Below are positions 59,288-64,000 of a DNA stretch of 64,000 nucleotides, in pieces. Origin of the DNA: Chaetoderma sp. LZ-2023a (Eukaryota > Mollusca > Caudofoveata > Chaetodermatida > Chaetodermatidae); the NCBI GenBank assembly GCA_034401795.1, contig CM067369.1, forward strand, positions 185,940,936 to 186,004,935, in the 5' to 3' direction. The translations under genes were made by a program, and so were the position numbers. The first letter of the stretch is position 1. Every line of letters begins with the position of its first letter. The notes under the pieces were generated by a model. The model had not been told where the DNA came from. It did no database searches and was given only the letters and a program-made list of their open reading frames with translations.

Positions 59288-60477
59288 ATCCACCAAATCA
59301 TATACACTCAAGTGGAATTGTGACTGACGCTCTGCCCACAAACTGCATATTGCTTAAACTGTTCCAAATCCAAAATATTGTCATATTGCTACCACAGCTA
59401 GCTATGTGTCCCTCCAGATTTCTGGGCGGTAACAGCTGATATGATTGTCTCTTGGCTTACAGATGCAATTAACCAAAATAGGTGCTATTCTTTCATGCTA
59501 TATTCTAGTTAACATCTTTTACATGCGAGATGATATTGTGTATTCAAAGTTTGTGCTTTCGTTTTATTTTCCTTTTCTGAATAGCATTTTGAATAATATA
59601 CGTCATAAAGTTCTCATTATTTATCATCATTCCTCTCTAATAATTTGAAAATGATAAAAAATGTTAAGGCTTATTGTTGTAAGCTGTTGCAATATGTGTT
59701 TGTCCATTGACTTGCAACAGTTTCCCACGATTTCGCTCTCATTATACATATTCCACTGGTCCTATGAATTTACTATATGTTGGTAGCACTGAGTGGAATT
59801 GATTTAGTTAATGTGGTAATTTGCCTGTATTATGATTGTGTCTATGGATGTTGTATATTTTATCCATCGCTTTACAGTCACCTTTGATTTGCTTGCAGAT
59901 ACTATTATTGTCACGTTTCCGTCCATTTTCTTTTTTCTTTATTCACTATTTCCGGAAAGATAGCTCTAGATTTATCACCAACCAAGCCAAAGGTAGTTTC
60001 GCTCTAATGAGTTTAAAAGGCTAGCATTTTCTGAGAGCTGTCTTGATAGAAGTGTCAATTCGCCACGTCATGGTGTTTTAATGCTTAAATCCAGACACGC
60101 GGACATTTAGCTATTTTTATTTTTTACTTTTTGACTGAAGTGAACAAGCAATCGCATAAACCTTTCACCCCTGCAGACCAGATGCGGGCAATGTTAAAGA
60201 GGGTCTGTTGGCTATCAAAGAAGCTGGTTGTACTGGGCGCTGTTGTTATCTATTCAGCAATGCAGTGTGTCATTTAGTTTAGTTCTGCATTTCTCTGTAG
60301 TTTTTGTCTTTATTGATTTGCCTTAAAGTTTGATACTGCATTTTCAGCGATGACAGGGTTATAGATGTTGGTCATTCCCGGATTTGTTCGTTTGTCCATT
60401 CATCTATCCTTTTTAGCATACGCCACCTTAAATTGATTAATCTACACATTGTTGTTTATAATTTTATTTTTGCTAGT
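59288..60477. other. No gene recognised
   Basis: AT-rich, non-repetitive. A fragment TTGTACTGGGCGCTGTTGTT near 60227 recalls the H1 hairpin. No exon-like frame. Confidence 0.35.
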
Positions 60478-60478
60478 A

Positions 60479-60480
60479 TG

Positions 60481-60554
<74 letters not shown>
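60479..60554. repeat. (AAT)n microsatellite, LINE 3' tail
   Basis: About 25 units. On the - strand it follows AATAAAGATT at the LINE 3' end. Confidence 0.95.
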
Positions 60555-60607
60555 CTTTATTTAAGGAGGGTATACATCGTCAGTAAACTGATCTTCCCGA
60601 GGCCCTC

Positions 60608-60651
60608 ATACACACACGCGCGCGCGCGCACGCACGCACGCACGCACACAA

Positions 60652-60710
<59 letters not shown>

Positions 60711-60715
60711 CGTAT
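60608..60715. repeat. (CG)n/(CGCA)n microsatellite
   Basis: CGCGCGCG then CGCACGCA units to 60714, inside the LINE 3' UTR. Confidence 0.95.
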
Positions 60716-60997
60716 ATATAACTATTTACAAATATACAAAATGTACAATATTATAACACAAGTAAAATGACTGTTAAATTAGATAATTAACATATTTGTT
60801 CATTTTCGATAGATATTACTAAAACAGTATTGCAGAATAATTACCTCGTCGAATGTCGATGTTCGAATCACCGTTCACGCATACATACGCGCAAGGTCGT
60901 GCACATTCATTCACACATACACAGCTATTTATAAATAAACAAAATATGCAATATTAGAACACAAGTAAAAAGGTGAAATCACATTGCCCATATATCA

Positions 60998-62198
60998 CTA
61001 TAATTTAGTAATATATTCATGTATATTTGATTTGAATGTCAGCAGAGTAGAAGACTGAGTAATCGTTTCAGGCAGAGAATTCCACAGTTGCGCTGCAGTG
61101 TATTTGAAGCTTTTTCTTCCATATTCCGTTTTAATCCTCGGAAGTTGTAGGTGATTGCGTGTTTTGGAACGTAAATTTATAGTGTGCGCCACCCCAACGG
61201 AAGTGAACATGTCTTTCATGTAACCAGGGGCCAGACCATTTCTAGATTTATATGTCATAATACCCATTTTAATTTGCATTCTTTTAGTTAAATTTGTCCA
61301 GTTTAATGGTTCATATAGTTGTGCAGATGGTGTCCTGTAAGGCATGTCTAATATCGCCCTAGCTGCCCGTTTTTGTAGTTTTTCTAAACTATCCAATAAT
61401 GTCGGCGAAGACGGGCAAAATACAAGACTACAATAATCAATGTGTGAAAGGATATACGACTTATAGAACAGATTTCGTTGCTCAATGCTAAGATAATGTT
61501 TATTTTTTCGTAGAATATAAATCAAGGACGAAATCTTTTTACAAAGTTGGCCTATATGTTCTTTCCATGCAAGCGTATTGTCTATGTATACTCCTAAAAG
61601 TTTGTCAGATTCCACAACATTTAAGTTTCCACGATTTGTAGGGATTATAACATTATTATTTACTTGTTTCAATTTATGCTTAGTTCCTAACATCATAGAC
61701 TTAGTTTTGTCCGTATTTAACAACATTTTATTATTTACACACCATTCTTCTACCGACTTCATACTGTTAATTAGATTTTCTTGAATTTCAGCGACATTTG
61801 AGCTAGCAGCATGCATAGTTGTATCATCAGCATACATATCCATAAGATTGTTGACACACATGGGTAAATCATTAACATATAAAATGAACAGAAGTGGCCC
61901 TAAAACTGAGCCTTGTGGTACTCCTATATCGATGGGAAGTGGTTTAGAATTCTGTCCAGAAATTGAAACGTATTGTTGTCTGCCCTTTAAATATGAAGAA
62001 AACCACTTTAATGTATTATAGCTGAATTTGTAAATACTTAATTTTTGTAATAGGATGTCATGATTGGCAAGATCAAAGGCCTTTTTAAAGTCAATCATAA
62101 TAGAACCAATAAGGTCGCCATTATCTATCGAAAAGCGCCATCTTTCTACTAGATTTAACAAAGCAGTTTCACATGAATGGTTAGGTCTGAAGCCTGAT
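60998..62198 (-). pseudogene. LINE reverse transcriptase, C-terminal part
   Basis: About 400 codons open. It includes FKKAFDLANHDILL (motif A region), GVPQGSVLGPLLFILYVNDL (motif B region), MYADDT with the Asp codons at 61823-61828, and the thumb to C-terminal part (KLQKRAARAI, LWNSLPETI). It lacks the N-terminal RT and endonuclease, which would lie past the insertion. The frame's apparent start beyond 62198 is read from inserted sequence, not from the LINE. The domain would carry out target-primed reverse transcription. Confidence 0.88.
61987..62198 (-). repeat. 212-bp LINE segment, duplicate 1
   Basis: Matches 63332-63543 in length and nearly base for base. The differences noticed change Ala to Val twice in FKKAFDLANH/FKKVFDLVNH. 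Confidence 0.92.
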
Positions 62199-63331
62199 CC
62201 ACTTAACTTCATTACATGCGACGGTGTGGAAAGCATCCGTGCTCTCATCTTATCTTGTGAATTGATTCTTCCTGTTTAACAGAACTTACAAGACTGTGCT
62301 GTATGTTGCGTGATTTGCTTCTACAAAGATGAAATATAGATCTAAATCTACCATACAATGTGCATGTCTGTGATTGAGGCGCAGGCAAATAACCCACATT
62401 CACTGCGTGGCTGACATCTTCGTTGTATTCTGCAAGGCACGCCTTCGTCGGAATGTACTGCGGCAGCTCAGTTTCCGTACCTGTACAAGAATGGTGAGAT
62501 TATCTGCAACATGAGTAGCGGGTACACCTATCACAATGATCGAGGGAATATTGGCATGCTGAGTCTCAGACTACTCTGCCCATTTATCCTCAACGAAACT
62601 TGTTTCGATATACGAGATGGCATACACGAGGCTCATCCCACACACCCACCCCGCCCCCATCCCAACACACGCACGCACGCACGCATAACTTTAGCCTGAT
62701 TTATGATGCATTGTAAACGAAAGTAGAACCCAATAATATGCTGGCTGTGCACTGGGTAGCAGCGCTAGGATACCATGGCAGATTTGATCAATTTGTTTAC
62801 CAATATTTGACTGAGAAACCATGTACACTACTAGTGTCATCGAGTTGTGCAGCATAGCTAACAATGGAGGAATCCAGTATTAGCTATGCCTCGGCCACCT
62901 CTAGCTAAGCTCCACTTACGCTTTGCACCCGTTACATTGGGATTCTGGGAATTCAGGATTCAATGTCGACTATATAAATTGATCCCACCACGTGCACATC
63001 ATGGGCGGACCTTAGCTAGAGATGGGTGGTGCATAGGTAAACATGGATTCGTCCATACCTTAAAAATGACCTAATGCATGATATATCATCCCGTGCTGAC
63101 CGAGGTTAAGTTCGGATATGTTGTCGGGGTAAGCGGGGTACCTCGACAACATATCCGGACGTCCTAGAGTATAATTATCACGTGGTACAAATTCGTATCA
63201 CTTGGTACACATTCTACTCGATTACTTCTTCAAACGAGAGTAAAAGTGTGCGCATGCGTAGATAGGCAAAGCAACCACGTGATACTTCCTGTCAGAGTAC
63301 CGCGACGACATATCCGAATTCAACCAAATTC
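62199..63331 (+). repeat. 1130-bp duplicated segment, copy 2, inserted in the LINE
   Basis: Copy of 58158-59287 in the same orientation, followed by a 3-bp filler (TTC, with some ambiguity) before the LINE resumes. It lies between two 212-bp copies of LINE sequence. Confidence 0.92.
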
Positions 63332-63543
63332 TTAAATATGAAGAAAACCACTTTAATGTATTATAGCTGAATTTGTAAATACTTAATTTTTGTAATAGGA
63401 TGTCATGATTGACAAGATCAAAGACCTTTTTAAAGTCAATCATAATAGAACCAATAAGGTCGCCATTATCTATCGAAAAGCGCCATCTTTCTACTAGATT
63501 TAACAAAGCAGTTTCACATGAATGGTTAGGTCTGAAGCCTGAT
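63332..63543 (-). repeat. 212-bp LINE segment, duplicate 2
   Basis: Second copy of 61987-62198, contiguous with upstream LINE sequence from 63544. Confidence 0.92.
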
Positions 63544-64000
63544 TGCGACTCCACTAATAAATTATACTTGGTTATAAATTTATAAATATGATCATGTATG
63601 TGTCGTCCAATAACCTTAGAGATAATGGGTAATATAGAGATAGGCCTATAATTTCTAACATTGGTTTTTGAATCAGATTTATGTTGAGGCTTTACTTTTG
63701 CACATTTCCACATTTTGGGGAATTCTCCCGTAGCTATGCTTTTGTTTATAATAAGTGTAATGGAGGGTGCAATTATTGATGCTGCTGATTTGAGGAAGTG
63801 TGCGTTCAATTCATCATAACCAGATGACTTATTTGTTTTTAAGTTGCTAAGTTCTCTGGACACATATTCAACCGTTATATATGGAATTCGAAACTCTAAA
63901 TTTTCTGGAACTTTATTAAAAACATGATCTGATAGCTTATCAAATGCCATTGGCCTTTGTTTTATCATGGAGTGTGTCAGTTTTGACGCGATTGTACTGA
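63332..64000 (-). pseudogene. LINE reverse transcriptase, N-terminal part
   Basis: On the - strand the frame gives SGYDELNAHFLKSAA, NYRPISILPIISKV, SGFRPNHSCETALL and FKKVFDLVNHDILL, then runs into the inserted segment and stops. This is the fingers and motif A part of the same RT as 60998-62198. The endonuclease region is beyond the window. Confidence 0.85.

Larger units (their letters stand above)
60478..64000 (-). mobile_element. LINE (CR1/L2/jockey-like), - strand, interrupted by a duplicated segment; continues past window end
   Basis: The RT ORF runs on the - strand from beyond 64000 to a stop at 60998. It is broken by 62199-63331. The 3' tail is (ATT)n in the element's sense (60479-60554 read as (AAT)n), preceded by AATAAAGATT, which is a typical LINE 3' end. 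A (CGCA)n tract sits in its 3' UTR. Confidence 0.8.

Noticed and set aside
60998..62248. LINE ORF starting at 62248
   Set aside because: The first 16 codons are inserted non-LINE sequence. The true N-terminal part lies at 63332-64000 and beyond.

Overview
The window is eukaryotic, from an animal genome. It has split genes with GT..AG introns, dense short interspersed repeats, and animal-type retroelements (DIRS, Penelope, LINE, Ty3/Gypsy). The repeat style and the gustatory-receptor-like gene fit a marine invertebrate, perhaps a lophotrochozoan, but the species cannot be fixed from the sequence. Two host genes can be supported. (1) A cathepsin B gene on the + strand has its last four coding exons at 10760-10904, 18231-18347, 20247-20375 and 32713-32789; the 5' exons, including the active-site Cys, are not seen. 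(2) A gustatory-receptor-like (GRL) seven-transmembrane receptor gene on the - strand has five exons, at 57910-56854, 49897-49737, 49314-49246, 48798-48709 and 45219-45070. All junctions are in phase, and it ends in the TM7 signature of the insect Gr/Or superfamily. Its start codon is unresolved.

Layout. 1-6290 is a decayed DIRS-type (tyrosine-recombinase) retrotransposon whose recombinase ORF is split by a TA-flanked MITE. 6290-10760 holds MITEs and a repeat with modules of about 620 bp. 10760-32789 is the cathepsin B tail. Its introns contain two non-autonomous hAT-like elements with 8-bp target duplications, a TTAA-flanked composite element, hairpin MITEs, a SINE and, in the 12.3-kb last intron, a second DIRS element. 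That DIRS element carries a satellite-like insertion and a Penelope-like element, and the Penelope-like element itself holds a perfect 16 x 50-bp array. 32790-45060 is intergenic-looking, with hairpin MITEs, tandem modules and a dead Gypsy pol fragment. 45070-57910 is the GRL gene with a dead LINE, a SINE and MITEs in its introns. 58158-59287 is a 1130-bp segment copied almost exactly into a LINE at 62199-63328, where the LINE sequence is duplicated on both sides.

All retroelement coding regions seen here carry stops, frameshifts or deletions, so they look dead. The clearest novelties are the five-exon receptor gene, the duplication/insertion inside the LINE, two abundant long-hairpin MITE families, and the recurrence of modules of about 155-160 bp in several otherwise different repeat families. 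Coordinates were read by eye. Repeat boundaries without a stated target duplication are approximate.
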